A stretch of 64,000 bases of DNA from Alteromonas lipotrueiana (lineage in GTDB: Bacteria; Pseudomonadota; Gammaproteobacteria; Enterobacterales; Alteromonadaceae). The position numbers were made by a program, and so were the translations under genes. Shown here one piece after another: positions 18,682 through 28,586 of this stretch (position 1 is its first letter; each line of letters opens with the position of its first letter). The DNA lies in assembly GCF_019249245.1 (NCBI RefSeq), contig NZ_JAESDK010000005.1:119281-183280 (forward strand). Reading direction: 5' to 3'. The notes beneath the pieces are model-generated. The model saw only the letters and a program-made list of their open reading frames with translations. It did not search any database and was not told the DNA's origin.

Positions 18682-19818
18682 CTATGTCGCCATTTCAGTA
18701 ATAATGCAGTTGGCGATATGGTCAATACCAATGCTTTTTTGCGCAATGCGCTCTTTGGCAATCGCCTGGGGCATACCATACACCACCGACGAAGCCTGAT
18801 CCTGAGCCCAGATACTGGCCCCTTTTTTACTCAGGGCCCGGCAACCTTCACGACCATCGGCGCCCATGCCAGTCAAAATGAGACCTAAAACCTGTCCGCC
18901 AAATAGATCCGCCAAACTGGTAAAGGTAATATCCACACTGGGACGGTAGCTTGCAGGATTTTTATCGTCGTCAATTATCCGTAATACCTGTTGTGCGCCT
19001 CGGCGCTCAGCCACCATTTGCTTACCACCCGGGGCCAGATAAGCCCAACCCGCTTTTAGTTCATCGCCATCAGTTGCTTCTTTCACCCTTATTTTACACT
19101 GGCTGTCTAAGCGTTGTGCAAAGGCATGGGTGAACGTGCTCGGCATATGCTGAACCAGAATAATGGGACACGGAAATTCTTCGGGTAAGGGTGCCAGTAC
19201 TTTGTGTAACGCTACAGGCCCACCCGTAGACGCCCCAATGGCTAAACAATGATATGATTTTCCTGAGCGGCTAACCGTAGAAACGGTTGGCAGTATTGTT
19301 TGCTCCGGCCGCCCGGTCAACAGTGATGAGCTTCGGATTAAAGTGTTGCGTGGGGCGTTAACCGGCATATCGAGAGCACTGCGTGCTTTAGAGTTCACCG
19401 AGAGCCGGCTCAGACTGCCATTTCGGCGGGCTAACAACCGCACCTTGGTGCGCAGTATTCCCGAAACCTGCCGGCGATCCTGAGCGATGTCTTCAAACCG
19501 TTTGGGTAAAAAGTCTAACGCGCCAGCTTCAAGCGCATCTAATGTGGCCTGAGCGCCCTGATGCGTAAGTGATGAAAACATCAAAATAGGCACCGGTCGT
19601 TTAGTCATTATTGCCCGCACCGCTGAAATACCATCCATCACCGGCATTTCAACATCCATAGTTACCACGTCGGGCGCGCAGCTTATCAACATATCCAATG
19701 CTTCCTGACCATTGCAGGCTTCGCCTACGACTTCCAGTTCGCGATCTTCATTAAGAATGTCGCGTACCCGGCGACGGTAAAAGGCAGAATCGTCGACAAT
19801 CAGTACTTTAAAGACCAT
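18682..19818 (-). CDS. cheB: Chemotaxis protein-glutamate methylesterase CheB
   Basis: 378 residues. Receiver domain (1-120) with phosphorylation site Asp55, then a linker and a methylesterase domain (about 188-378) with Ser197 (GASTGG), His224 (VQHMP) and Asp321 (TGMGADG) as catalytic triad. It removes methyl groups from chemoreceptors, resetting sensitivity. It lies 29 bp after cheA. No cheR is in the window. Confidence 0.96.
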   Translation of the reverse strand: MVFKVLIVDDSAFYRRRVRDILNEDRELEVVGEACNGQEALDMLISCAPDVVTMDVEMPVMDGISAVRAIMTKRPVPILMFSSLTHQGAQATLDALEAGALDFLPKRFEDIAQDRRQVSGILRTKVRLLARRNGSLSRLSVNSKARSALDMPVNAPRNTLIRSSSLLTGRPEQTILPTVSTVSRSGKSYHCLAIGASTGGPVALHKVLAPLPEEFPCPIILVQHMPSTFTHAFAQRLDSQCKIRVKEATDGDELKAGWAYLAPGGKQMVAERRGAQQVLRIIDDDKNPASYRPSVDITFTSLADLFGGQVLGLILTGMGADGREGCRALSKKGASIWAQDQASSVVYGMPQAIAKERIAQKSIGIDHIANCIITEMAT

Positions 19819-19847
19819 CTTTTAATTGTTCCCTGAACACCGTGTCT

Positions 19848-22109
19848 TTAAGATTTACGCGCATAACGTTTAAGTAAGCCAGGTATATCCAGTATCAGCG
19901 CAATGCCCCCATCAGAGGTAATGGTGGCACCGGCCATGCCCGGTGTTCCTTGTAATAATGCATCAAGGGGTTTAATTACCACTTCTTCCTGCCCAATTAA
20001 GGCATCCACCACAAAGCCCACTTGCTGGGTACCTATTTGCACTACAACTACATGACCCTTCTCGCGATTAATTGTAGCAGTCCGGGTTAACCAGTCTCCT
20101 AAGAAAAATAGCGGAATGGCTTTAGAGCGCACAATCAACGTTAACTGACCATCAACCGTATTCGTTTTACTCACATCCATATTAATGATTTCGCTGACCG
20201 CGCCCAACGGTAACGCAAAAGTTTGCTTACCAACCACAATCATCAGGGTGGGTAAAATGGCCAGAGTCAGGGGTACTTTGATTTCCAACCGGGTTCCCTT
20301 ACCCAGTTGCGAGTCAATATTGATGGTCCCGTTCAGCTGATTAATCTTGGTTTTAACGACATCCATACCGACACCGCGGCCAGAAATATCGCTTATTTCT
20401 GTTTTGGTTGAAAAACCCGGAGCAAAAATCAGATTAAATGCGTCAACATCCGACATTCGGGCGGCTGCATCAGCATCTAAAACCCCACGACTTATCGCGA
20501 TGTCTTTAAGCTTATCGGGATCCATGCCTTTACCATCATCGGCGATGGTCAATAAAATATGGTCACCTTCCTGAGACGCAGACAACTTGACGGTACCCAT
20601 ACTGGCTTTACCCGAAGCCTGGCGTTCATCAGGCATCTCAATACCATGATCGACAGAGTTTCTGACCAAATGCACTAATGGATCGGCCAGAGCTTCTACC
20701 AGATTTTTATCCAGATCAGTCTCTTCACCTTCAAGTTCAAGGGTAATTTCTTTTTTAAGGCTGCGGGCAAGGTCACGTACAACCCGAGGAAACCGACCAA
20801 ACACTTTCTTGATAGGCTGCATGCGGGTTTTCATTACCGCGCCCTGCAAATCCCCGGTTACTACGTCTAAATTAGCAATTGCTTTAGACATAGACTCATC
20901 ATTAGTATTGATACCCAGACTCAATAGCCTGTTTCGCACCAGCACTAATTCGCCTACCATGTTCATAATCTGGTCAAGTCGTTTTGTATCTACCCGAACC
21001 GTGGTTTCGGTTTGTTGTCCCGAGCTGGCTGGTTTTTTATCTTCTTTTTTAGCAGGTGTTACTGCAGTTTTCGCTTCTTGTGGTTCAGGCTTTGCCGGCA
21101 CCGATTTGGCGACTTGCTGTTGCTTTGCCTGCGCAATAGCTGCTGTCGCATCAATATCTACTTTGACCCGGGGTTTTTCCGAAGGTGCTGACTGAGTATC
21201 TTCCTCTGACTTAATGGTAGGCCCCTGGCCTTTACCGTGAAGCTGATCCAGTAAGGCTTCAAATTCATCATCGCTGATTTCGTCACTTGACTGAGACTCC
21301 GAAGATGCTGAAGGAACCGTCTTGGGCTCGGCAGGTTTTGCAGACTCAGCGGCAGAAAACTGGCCTTTGCCGTGAAGATCGTCCAACAATGCCTCAAATT
21401 CATCGTCGGTGATGTCTTCACCCGAAGGCGCCGCGGTCGCATTTACAGATTTGTTCTCGGTGTTTGCTACAGCGTTTTCGGGCGAAGCCGGTCGCCCGGG
21501 CGCGGCGCTACCATGTAATTCATCAAGTAGTTTTTCAAATTCGTCTTCGGTAATTTCTTCTATGCTGTTGTCTGCTGCACTGGTGCTATGCATAGCCGCC
21601 ACTTCTGGCGCAACAGGCGCAGGTTCTACTACATCCTGTGCTGCATCATCCATATTGATACCGCCGGCAGGGTGCTGACCCGCTGAAGTATTATCAGAAA
21701 AAATATTTTCATCTGGGGACTCGGGATGACTTAGCTTATGAAGAATGTCTACCAAACCCGCATCTGCAGGCTCTAAGGGTTCTCGCTGTTTCACCTTTTC
21801 GAACATCGCTACCACTACATCGGTGGCCTGCAAAATAACATCCATCAGTTCAGGTGTCAGAGTTCGCTGGCCGTTTCGCATGGTATCGAAAACATTTTCG
21901 GCGCCGTGGCAAATTTCTACCAGTTCGGTCAGTGCCAAAAACCCGGCACCACCTTTTACAGTATGGTAGCCACGAAAAATAGCATTCAGTAAGTCGCTGT
22001 TTTCTGGATTATTTTCTAAATCAACCAGCTGCTCTTGTAATTGTTCAAGAATCTCGCCCGCTTCGACCAAAAAGTCCTGTAAAATATCTTCGTCTAATTC
22101 AAACGACAT
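19848..22109 (-). CDS. cheA: Chemotaxis histidine kinase CheA
   Basis: 753 residues. P1 phosphotransfer domain with His49 (RGYHTVKGG), a long acidic linker, dimerisation (about 375-440), ATP-binding domain (LVRNSVDHG, GKGMDP, SGRGVGMDVV) and a C-terminal CheW-like domain. The linker has three copies of a DEFEALLD-x-LHGKG motif at about 186-200, 233-248 and 278-294, in place of an obvious P2 domain. In vibrios a linker segment of CheA docks ParP, so these may be partner-binding repeats. It phosphorylates CheY and CheB. Confidence 0.96.
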   Translation of the reverse strand: MSFELDEDILQDFLVEAGEILEQLQEQLVDLENNPENSDLLNAIFRGYHTVKGGAGFLALTELVEICHGAENVFDTMRNGQRTLTPELMDVILQATDVVVAMFEKVKQREPLEPADAGLVDILHKLSHPESPDENIFSDNTSAGQHPAGGINMDDAAQDVVEPAPVAPEVAAMHSTSAADNSIEEITEDEFEKLLDELHGSAAPGRPASPENAVANTENKSVNATAAPSGEDITDDEFEALLDDLHGKGQFSAAESAKPAEPKTVPSASSESQSSDEISDDEFEALLDQLHGKGQGPTIKSEEDTQSAPSEKPRVKVDIDATAAIAQAKQQQVAKSVPAKPEPQEAKTAVTPAKKEDKKPASSGQQTETTVRVDTKRLDQIMNMVGELVLVRNRLLSLGINTNDESMSKAIANLDVVTGDLQGAVMKTRMQPIKKVFGRFPRVVRDLARSLKKEITLELEGEETDLDKNLVEALADPLVHLVRNSVDHGIEMPDERQASGKASMGTVKLSASQEGDHILLTIADDGKGMDPDKLKDIAISRGVLDADAAARMSDVDAFNLIFAPGFSTKTEISDISGRGVGMDVVKTKINQLNGTINIDSQLGKGTRLEIKVPLTLAILPTLMIVVGKQTFALPLGAVSEIINMDVSKTNTVDGQLTLIVRSKAIPLFFLGDWLTRTATINREKGHVVVVQIGTQQVGFVVDALIGQEEVVIKPLDALLQGTPGMAGATITSDGGIALILDIPGLLKRYARKS

Positions 22110-22121
22110 GCGCCGGCTCCT

Positions 22122-22871
22122 TTAAAAACCTAAGCTGGACAAAAGATCGTCCACATCATCCTGGCCTTTCACCACGTCGTCGCGTTCCTCGGCATTTACA
22201 ATGGGCCCTTCCGCTTCGACACTACTTATTTCTTGTTTTTTTTCTGTAGCCACTGGCTGCTCAGACTCTGTCTCGCCAAAAACGGTGAGCATATGGACCA
22301 GGCTGTCTTCTACTTCTTTAACCAGTTCAATAACGCGGCGAATAACCTGCCCGGTTAAATCCTGATAACCCTGTGCCATTAATACTTCGGTTAACAGGCC
22401 ATTCAACTTCGCTGAATCGGTAGCCGTGTGGGTCAGCAATTTATCTAAATCAGCACACAATATTCTAAACTCAGCCACATCAATCTGACGTGTCATCAGT
22501 TTTTTCCACTCTGGCATTATGGTTGAGATACGTTCTGACAACCCTTCGGCAATAGGCATACTGGCTTCCACAGCATCCATAGTGGTATTTGCTGCTTTTT
22601 CCGTTTCTTCAATAACGTAAGTCAGACGCGTTTGCGCATCGGGAATATCGTCGTTTGCCAGCCCTACAATGCGCTCGTCTAACTGAAAACTGTTCAGCGC
22701 GTCGTGTAATTGGCGGGTTAACTTGCCTACCTCAGCAAAAAGCTCAATCGACTCTTTTGTAGAGATAGCGTCGAGCAGCTCGCGAGCAGCAGTATTGTCA
22801 CCTTCTTCAAGATGGACCACAAGTTGGCGGGCTTCTTCAAGCGAAATAGGTACATTCACATTCGTTGTCAT
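22122..22871 (-). CDS. cheZ: CheY-P phosphatase CheZ
   Basis: 249 residues, mostly helical, with the catalytic Gln region near QGYQDLTGQVIRRVIELVKEVE (about 170) and the C-terminal CheY-binding tail DDVDDLLSSLGF. It speeds loss of phosphate from CheY. It sits between cheY and cheA, 12 bp before cheA. Confidence 0.95.
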   Translation of the reverse strand: MTTNVNVPISLEEARQLVVHLEEGDNTAARELLDAISTKESIELFAEVGKLTRQLHDALNSFQLDERIVGLANDDIPDAQTRLTYVIEETEKAANTTMDAVEASMPIAEGLSERISTIMPEWKKLMTRQIDVAEFRILCADLDKLLTHTATDSAKLNGLLTEVLMAQGYQDLTGQVIRRVIELVKEVEDSLVHMLTVFGETESEQPVATEKKQEISSVEAEGPIVNAEERDDVVKGQDDVDDLLSSLGF

Positions 22872-22907
22872 CCAGTATTCCTTTTAAATACCGTAAGATC
22901 GTCTGGA

Positions 22908-23291
22908 TTAACCTAAACGTTCAAAGATTTTATCTAGTTTTTCTTTTAGTGTGGCAGCGGTAAACGGCTTTACAACATAGCCATTTACACCCGCTTGAGC
23001 CGCGGCAATAATTTGTTCTTTTTTGGCTTCCGCAGTCACCATCAATACCGGTAAATGCTTAAGACTATCATCGGCACGTATGTTTTTAAGCAGGTCGATG
23101 CCTTGCATACCAGGCATATTCCAGTCGGTAACGACAAAGTCGAAATCGCCTTGCTGAAGCATGGGTAATGCTGTGCTGCCATCATCTGCTTCCTGGATGT
23201 TAGAAAACCCTAAATCCTTTAACAGGTTCTTTATGATTCGTCTCATAGTAGAAAAATCGTCTACCACAAGAATTTTCATACTTTTATCCAA
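22908..23291 (-). CDS. cheY: Chemotaxis response regulator CheY
   Basis: 127 residues from a TTG start at 23291, chosen because GGAGG lies 5 nt upstream and the product begins [13 protein letters not shown] as in close relatives; a GTG at 23303 would put the ribosome site inside the gene. Acidic pair Asp11/Asp12, phosphorylation site Asp56 ([10 protein letters not shown]), and the conserved Lys in VKPF. Phospho-CheY binds FliM/FliN to change motor rotation. Confidence 0.95.
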   Translation of the reverse strand: MDKSMKILVVDDFSTMRRIIKNLLKDLGFSNIQEADDGSTALPMLQQGDFDFVVTDWNMPGMQGIDLLKNIRADDSLKHLPVLMVTAEAKKEQIIAAAQAGVNGYVVKPFTAATLKEKLDKIFERLG

Positions 23292-23338
23292 AATGGCCTC
23301 CACCGGGGATCAATAAATTTGTTATTTTGATTGTTGTT

Positions 23339-24067
23339 TTAACTATCGGCACGCCAGGTCTGCATTTTAGCTTTTAATTTCAACATGGCCTGACTATGAA
23401 TCTGACTTACCCGTGACTCGCTGACATCCAGCACGTCGCCAATCTCACGTAAATTAAGCTCTTCGTCATAATAAAGTGAAAGTACAATGGCTTCGCGTTC
23501 GGGTAAGGTGGTTATGGCATGTGCCAGCGCTTTTTGAAAAGCACCTTGCATCAGATCTTCTAACGGCGAGTCATTGCCCTGATGATTTTCTGGGGTAATG
23601 ACATCCTCAGAAACGCCTAAATCTTCAATGCCAACCAGTTTACCGGCATTAACTTCATTTAGCATCTGATGATAGCTATCCAGACTAACGTCTAATTTAG
23701 CGGCTATCTGCACATCTCTGGCGTCTCGTCCGGTTTCTTTTTCGACTTGCGAGATTGCCTCGGTAATAGCGCGACTGTTTTTGTGTACCGAACGTGGTGT
23801 CCAGTCGCCTTTTCGTATCTCATCAAGCATGGCCCCGCGAATACGAATACCCGCAAATGTTTCAAAACTGGCACCTTTGGTGCCATCGAAATTCTTTGCC
23901 GCCTCTAACAGGCCTATCATGCCAGACTGGATAAGATCGTCCACCAGCACACTGGCAGGTAATCGAGCCATAAGATGATGCGCGATACGCTTCACCAGTG
24001 AAGCGTGACGTTCTACCAGCTGCGTTTTGCTTGTTTGCTGCTGATAGGCAGCGGCTTTGCTATTCAA
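23339..24067 (-). CDS. fliA: Flagellar sigma factor FliA (sigma28)
   Basis: 242 residues with sigma regions 2 (ASLVKRIAHHLMARLPASV, LVDDLIQSGMIGLLEAAKNFD), 3 and 4 (LREIGDVLDVSESRVSQIHSQAML). The best start is a TTG at 24067 that overlaps the flhG stop (CGTTGA): it gives the normal length, whereas the longer frame only reads through the 3' end of flhG. FliA drives late flagellar and chemotaxis genes; a match to its promoter lies before the chemoreceptor at 8537-8563. flgM is not in the window. Confidence 0.94.
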   Translation of the reverse strand: MNSKAAAYQQQTSKTQLVERHASLVKRIAHHLMARLPASVLVDDLIQSGMIGLLEAAKNFDGTKGASFETFAGIRIRGAMLDEIRKGDWTPRSVHKNSRAITEAISQVEKETGRDARDVQIAAKLDVSLDSYHQMLNEVNAGKLVGIEDLGVSEDVITPENHQGNDSPLEDLMQGAFQKALAHAITTLPEREAIVLSLYYDEELNLREIGDVLDVSESRVSQIHSQAMLKLKAKMQTWRADS

Positions 24068-24930
24068 CGTTGCGTACCCGTTGCTTTGGGTGAAACCAGT
24101 TGTTCGATGAAAAACTCTAAATGCCCGCCCGGTTGGTTCGGAATCGGCCAATTCATGGCTTTGGTTGCCAGCTGTGAAATGGCAACGGCAGCCGGTGAGC
24201 CAGGATAGGCATCGACAATAGAGGTTTGCTTACGTACGGCCCGGCGAATATTTTCATCAAAAGGAACCGTGGCAACCAGTTCTAATGCCACATCTAAAAA
24301 ACGACCGGTTACTTTAGATAGTTTGTTAAACAGTTCGTGCCCTTCGCGGGTATCGCGCACCATGTTGGCCACCACTTTAAAGCGGAACACCCCATGTTGA
24401 CGATTGAGTATCTTAATAAGTGCGTAAGCATCGGTGAGTGAGGTCGGTTCATCGCACACCACCACCATAATATCCTGAGCAGCTTTTGAAAAGCTCAGCA
24501 CCATATCTGAAATGCCTGCGGCCGTATCAACAATTAACACATCAACTTGTGAGCGTAGTTCGCTGAATGCCCGAATAAGCCCTGCATGTTCTATTGCACT
24601 AAGCTCGGTCATTGATTGCGTTCCGGATGTCGCCGGCGCAATTTTGATTCCGTGGGGCCCGGTAACCAGCACTTCATCTAATGTACATTCGCCAGAAAGC
24701 ACATGAGAAAGGTTGCGTTCAACCCGCAATCCCAGCATTACATCGACATTCGCCAGGCCAAGGTCGCCGTCTAATACCATGACGCGCTTCCCCTGCTTGG
24801 CCATCGATATAGCCGTGTTAAGCGTAATGTTGGTTTTACCCACACCACCTTTACCGCCAGTAACGGCGATAACTTTAATTAATTGTGACTGATTCATCTT
24901 TCGTAAGCTACTCGCTTGATCTTCAATCAT
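24064..24930 (-). CDS. flhG: MinD-like ATPase FlhG (FleN), flagellar number control
   Basis: 288 residues with a MinD/ParA-type P-loop GGKGGVGKTN (about 26-35), DGDLGLANVDVMLGL and VDTAAGISD. FlhG limits polar flagella to one, by antagonising FlhF and the FlrA/FleQ master regulator. It overlaps flhF by 4 bp upstream and fliA downstream, so the three are translated together. Confidence 0.95.
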   Translation of the reverse strand: MIEDQASSLRKMNQSQLIKVIAVTGGKGGVGKTNITLNTAISMAKQGKRVMVLDGDLGLANVDVMLGLRVERNLSHVLSGECTLDEVLVTGPHGIKIAPATSGTQSMTELSAIEHAGLIRAFSELRSQVDVLIVDTAAGISDMVLSFSKAAQDIMVVVCDEPTSLTDAYALIKILNRQHGVFRFKVVANMVRDTREGHELFNKLSKVTGRFLDVALELVATVPFDENIRRAVRKQTSIVDAYPGSPAAVAISQLATKAMNWPIPNQPGGHLEFFIEQLVSPKATGTQR

Positions 24931-26363
24931 ACTGCCTGTGCTGAGTTAACAAGGTGATTAGGGTTAGTATGATTCAAACCGTACTTTTTATAAAGCTTTG
25001 CCGCAACCGATACTAAAGATTTCGCGTCTGCTACTTTAATATCTTCTGGCACCTGCTGACCGTCGGTAACATAGCTAACCGGCAAACTATGTTCTATCGC
25101 TACACTTAACACTTCGCCCAAACTGTAACACTCGTCAAGTTTGGTAAAAATGCACCCATCTAGTTTAACCGCATCATAGGCATTGATGATACGCTGTAAC
25201 GCCGGATATTGGGTATTAGCCTGAGTAACCAGGTACTTTTTGACAGGTTGCATCTGACCGTGATCAAACTGACTTAATTGCTTTATTAAACGACTGTCGC
25301 GTTGACTAAACCCGGCCGTATCAATTAGCACCATACGTTTGTGGCGTAACTGAAACAACAGCTCTGCCAATTCTTCACTGGACTGGGCTTTGCGTACGGT
25401 GCAGCCAATAATTTTGCCGTAGGTCGCTAATTGCTCATAGGCAGCAATACGATAAGTATCAATCGTAATCATGGCGACCTGGTCGGCACCATATTTTTGG
25501 GCATACCGGGCGGCCAGCTTTGCCACAGTGGTGGTTTTTCCGGTGCCTGTTGGGCCTACCAACGCAACCGCGCCGGTCTGAGAAAGAATATCATTACCTG
25601 CAACATTCATACGATTAGCCAAAAGGTTTAATAAATAGACCCAGGCTTCGCGTTCATCGTAATGGTTAGGCGTATAGTGTACCAGCTGTTCGGCCAAAGA
25701 CTGGCTTAACCCCATGCCCGATAAGCATTTCATTAAATAACTATGCACCGGATTTTGCTGACGTTGTTTGGTTTCCATTAAACCGGCTACCTGAAACTGC
25801 AGAACATTACGCAGCGATGCCAGTTCTTCTTTAATTGAGTCTAAATCGCTGGGGCCGGCTGAAGGCGCGGTTTGTCCGGTAAACTGGGTAGGAGAGTCGT
25901 TAAACGTAGGCTCATCAATATCAAAATTGAAGTCGCCTTTTGGTTCACTAATATGACGGGATTGCGCTGCCTGGGCAGGGGCTTGATTAACGGCAGGCCG
26001 CGATGCCGCCGGTTCATTAAACGCCGGCGCCTGATAAGCAGGCTCTTGCGAAGAAGTCGCTGCTGCCCGTACTTCTTGCTGCTTTTGCAACAAAGCACGC
26101 AAACTGTCGGGGCCATCATCGCCAATAATTTCGCTTAAACTTGGCGTCGCACTTTTTGAGCCCGACTGTTTTGCAGCCTGTGACATGGCTGGTTTGGGAC
26201 GCGGAGCTAATTTAGCTTCAGGCTCTTTGTCAAAAGCTGCTACCAGCTCAATACCGTCGGCAACCTTGCGATTGGACATAATCACTGCATCACTGCCAAG
26301 TTCGGCTTTTACTGCATTGAGCGCTTCGCGCATGTCTTTACCAAAAAAACGTCTGATTTTCAT
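24927..26363 (-). CDS. flhF: SRP-type GTPase FlhF, flagellar pole placement
   Basis: 478 residues. Basic N-terminus (MKIRRFFGKDMREALNAVK), a low-complexity Gln/Ala/Pro-rich B region (about 50-175), then the N and G domains with Walker A GPTGTGKTT at 270-278 and DTAGFSQRD. FlhF marks the pole where the flagellum is built. Followed by flhG with a 4-bp overlap, 27 bp after flhA. Confidence 0.95.
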   Translation of the reverse strand: MKIRRFFGKDMREALNAVKAELGSDAVIMSNRKVADGIELVAAFDKEPEAKLAPRPKPAMSQAAKQSGSKSATPSLSEIIGDDGPDSLRALLQKQQEVRAAATSSQEPAYQAPAFNEPAASRPAVNQAPAQAAQSRHISEPKGDFNFDIDEPTFNDSPTQFTGQTAPSAGPSDLDSIKEELASLRNVLQFQVAGLMETKQRQQNPVHSYLMKCLSGMGLSQSLAEQLVHYTPNHYDEREAWVYLLNLLANRMNVAGNDILSQTGAVALVGPTGTGKTTTVAKLAARYAQKYGADQVAMITIDTYRIAAYEQLATYGKIIGCTVRKAQSSEELAELLFQLRHKRMVLIDTAGFSQRDSRLIKQLSQFDHGQMQPVKKYLVTQANTQYPALQRIINAYDAVKLDGCIFTKLDECYSLGEVLSVAIEHSLPVSYVTDGQQVPEDIKVADAKSLVSVAAKLYKKYGLNHTNPNHLVNSAQAV

Positions 26364-26390
26364 CGCAACCTCTTTACACCCGGTGTCAGA

Positions 26391-28490
26391 TTATTGACCC
26401 ACTGAGCTGACTATTCTTATCTGTTTATCGTCTGGTACTTCCTGATAAGACAGCACATGAAGACCAGCCACAGAATACTTGAAGAAGCGGGAAAGTACGG
26501 GGCGCAGCATACCGGATGTTAATAATACGGCCGGTTCGCCGGAAAGCTCCTGTTGCTGACTCGCCTGTTGCAATGTTTTTTGCATCCGGTCTGCCAGTCC
26601 AGGTTCGATGCCTGCGCCATCTTCCCCACCTGCTTGTAATGACTGGTGCAACATCTGTTCCAACTCTGGCGCCAGAGTTATGACGGGGATCTCACGGCCA
26701 CCCTGACATATCTCTTGTGAGATAAGACGTTTCAGCGAAATTCGCACGGCAGAGACCAACACATCCGGGTCCTGGCTCTTAGTGCCATACTCGCTGAGGG
26801 TTTGCACAATAGTGCGCATATCGCGAATTGGCACCCCTTCAAATAGCAGGGTTTGCAGCACTTTTACCACGGTGCTTAGGGGCAGAATATCGGGCACTAA
26901 GCCTTCTACCAGCTTCGGACTGCTTTTTGCCAGCATATCCAGCAATTGTTGGGTTTCTTCATGTCCTAACAGCTGATACGCGTTATTGGTTAATAGTTGT
27001 GATAGATGAGTGGCCACCACCGTCGCTGCATCAACCACGGTATAGCCTAAGGTTTGTGCGTGTTCACGTTGAGAAGGCTTGATCCATACAGCATCAAGTC
27101 CAAATGCCGGGTCCTGCGTTGCTCGGCCCTGTAGTTCGCCAAAAACCTGACCTGGATTAATCGCCAGCTCTTCATCATGGCTTATTTGCGCATCGCCAAT
27201 ATTTACGCCTAACATGGCAATAGTGTAAGCATTAGGATCTAAATCCAGGTTATCGCGAATGTGTACCGGCGGAATTAAAAATCCCAGCTCCTGCGACAGT
27301 TTTTTACGAACGCCTTTAATTCGGGTTAATAGCTCCCCCCCCTGAGATTTATCAACCAGAGGAATTAACCGGTATCCTACTTCAAGACCAATCGTATCGA
27401 CGTGTTGTACATCATCCCATCCCAGCTCTTTAGCTTCAGGTATGCCACTATCGCCTTCTACTGGCAGACTGGCAGCGGCGGGTTGTTCTGCTTCTTTCTT
27501 AATTTGCAGGCTTTGCCAATATGCATACCCCCCCGCTATAGCCGAAAAACCCAAAAAGGCAATATGCGGCATACCCGGAATAATTCCCATAATAAACAGG
27601 ACTGCCGAAGCAATATACAAGGCTTTTGGGTCGCCAAGCTGATTACGAATCTCGCGACCCATTTCTTGTGTTTCGTTTTCACGGGTCACAATAATGGCAG
27701 TGGCCACTGACAACAACAGTGAGGGAATTTGTGCTACCAACCCATCACCGATGGTGAGCAACGTATAAACTTCGACCGCTCGCCCAAAATTCAGGTCGTG
27801 TTGAATCATGCCAATAAACAAGCCACCGACAATATTAATCAACATAATAAACAGGCCAGCCACGGCATCACCTTTTACAAATTTTGACGCACCGTCCATA
27901 GAGCCGTAAAAGTCGGCTTCGGCCGTAACTTCTTCGCGGCGTACGCGCGCCTGATCCTGGTCGATATATCCAGCATTAAGGTCGGCATCAATCGCCATTT
28001 GCTTACCGGGCATGGCATCTAGCGTAAAGCGAGCGCTTACTTCTGAAATGCGGCCAGCCCCCGCGGTGACTACCTTAAAGTTGATGATAAGTAAGATAGC
28101 AAACACCACTACCCCTACGGCGTAGTTACCACCGATAACTACTTCACCAAAGGCTTCGATAACCTTACCGGCCGCATCGCCACCTTCATGGCCATACAAC
28201 AGGACCACCCGGGTAGAGGCCACGTTCAGCGCCAGTCGTAACACCGTAGCAATAAGCAAGACTAACGGGAAAATACCAAAATCGACGGGACGGTCGGTAA
28301 ACACCGCCACCAAAATAATAACCAGTGACAATGCAATATTGAAACTAAACAGAATGTCTAAAAGAAACGGGGGCATGGGTAAAATAACCATGCCCATGAT
28401 GGCCAGCAACACGATTGGGACACCCAGCCCGCCAGCAAACTGTTGCAACTGATTTTTATCAAACCGGCGCAGAAAACCTGTTAACTCCAT
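26391..28490 (-). CDS. flhA: Flagellar type III export gate protein FlhA
   Basis: 699 residues: an N-terminal membrane half with about eight helices (residues 25-330), including the FHIPEP-family conserved loop (MPGKQMAIDADLNAG), and a large cytoplasmic C-terminal half that docks chaperone-substrate complexes. It starts a likely operon flhA-flhF-flhG-fliA-cheYZAB-parCP-cheW behind a sigma54-like promoter. Confidence 0.97.
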   Translation of the reverse strand: MELTGFLRRFDKNQLQQFAGGLGVPIVLLAIMGMVILPMPPFLLDILFSFNIALSLVIILVAVFTDRPVDFGIFPLVLLIATVLRLALNVASTRVVLLYGHEGGDAAGKVIEAFGEVVIGGNYAVGVVVFAILLIINFKVVTAGAGRISEVSARFTLDAMPGKQMAIDADLNAGYIDQDQARVRREEVTAEADFYGSMDGASKFVKGDAVAGLFIMLINIVGGLFIGMIQHDLNFGRAVEVYTLLTIGDGLVAQIPSLLLSVATAIIVTRENETQEMGREIRNQLGDPKALYIASAVLFIMGIIPGMPHIAFLGFSAIAGGYAYWQSLQIKKEAEQPAAASLPVEGDSGIPEAKELGWDDVQHVDTIGLEVGYRLIPLVDKSQGGELLTRIKGVRKKLSQELGFLIPPVHIRDNLDLDPNAYTIAMLGVNIGDAQISHDEELAINPGQVFGELQGRATQDPAFGLDAVWIKPSQREHAQTLGYTVVDAATVVATHLSQLLTNNAYQLLGHEETQQLLDMLAKSSPKLVEGLVPDILPLSTVVKVLQTLLFEGVPIRDMRTIVQTLSEYGTKSQDPDVLVSAVRISLKRLISQEICQGGREIPVITLAPELEQMLHQSLQAGGEDGAGIEPGLADRMQKTLQQASQQQELSGEPAVLLTSGMLRPVLSRFFKYSVAGLHVLSYQEVPDDKQIRIVSSVGQ

Positions 28491-28546
28491 CGCGTATTAT
28501 CTCACTATCAGAAAATTGACACTTACTGTCAGTCTAATCCGGATAG

Positions 28547-28562
28547 TACAACTACCATGCCA
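28547..28562 (-). promoter_or_regulatory. Candidate sigma54 promoter of flhA
   Basis: Minus-strand TGGCATGGTAGTTGTA against consensus TGGCACG-N4-TTGCA: the -24 GG is kept and the -12 GC reads GT, with exact spacing. It lies 57 bp before the flhA start in the 96-bp gap after flhB. Confidence 0.6.
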
Positions 28563-28586
28563 CAATGCTTTGGTGATGAAATTATT

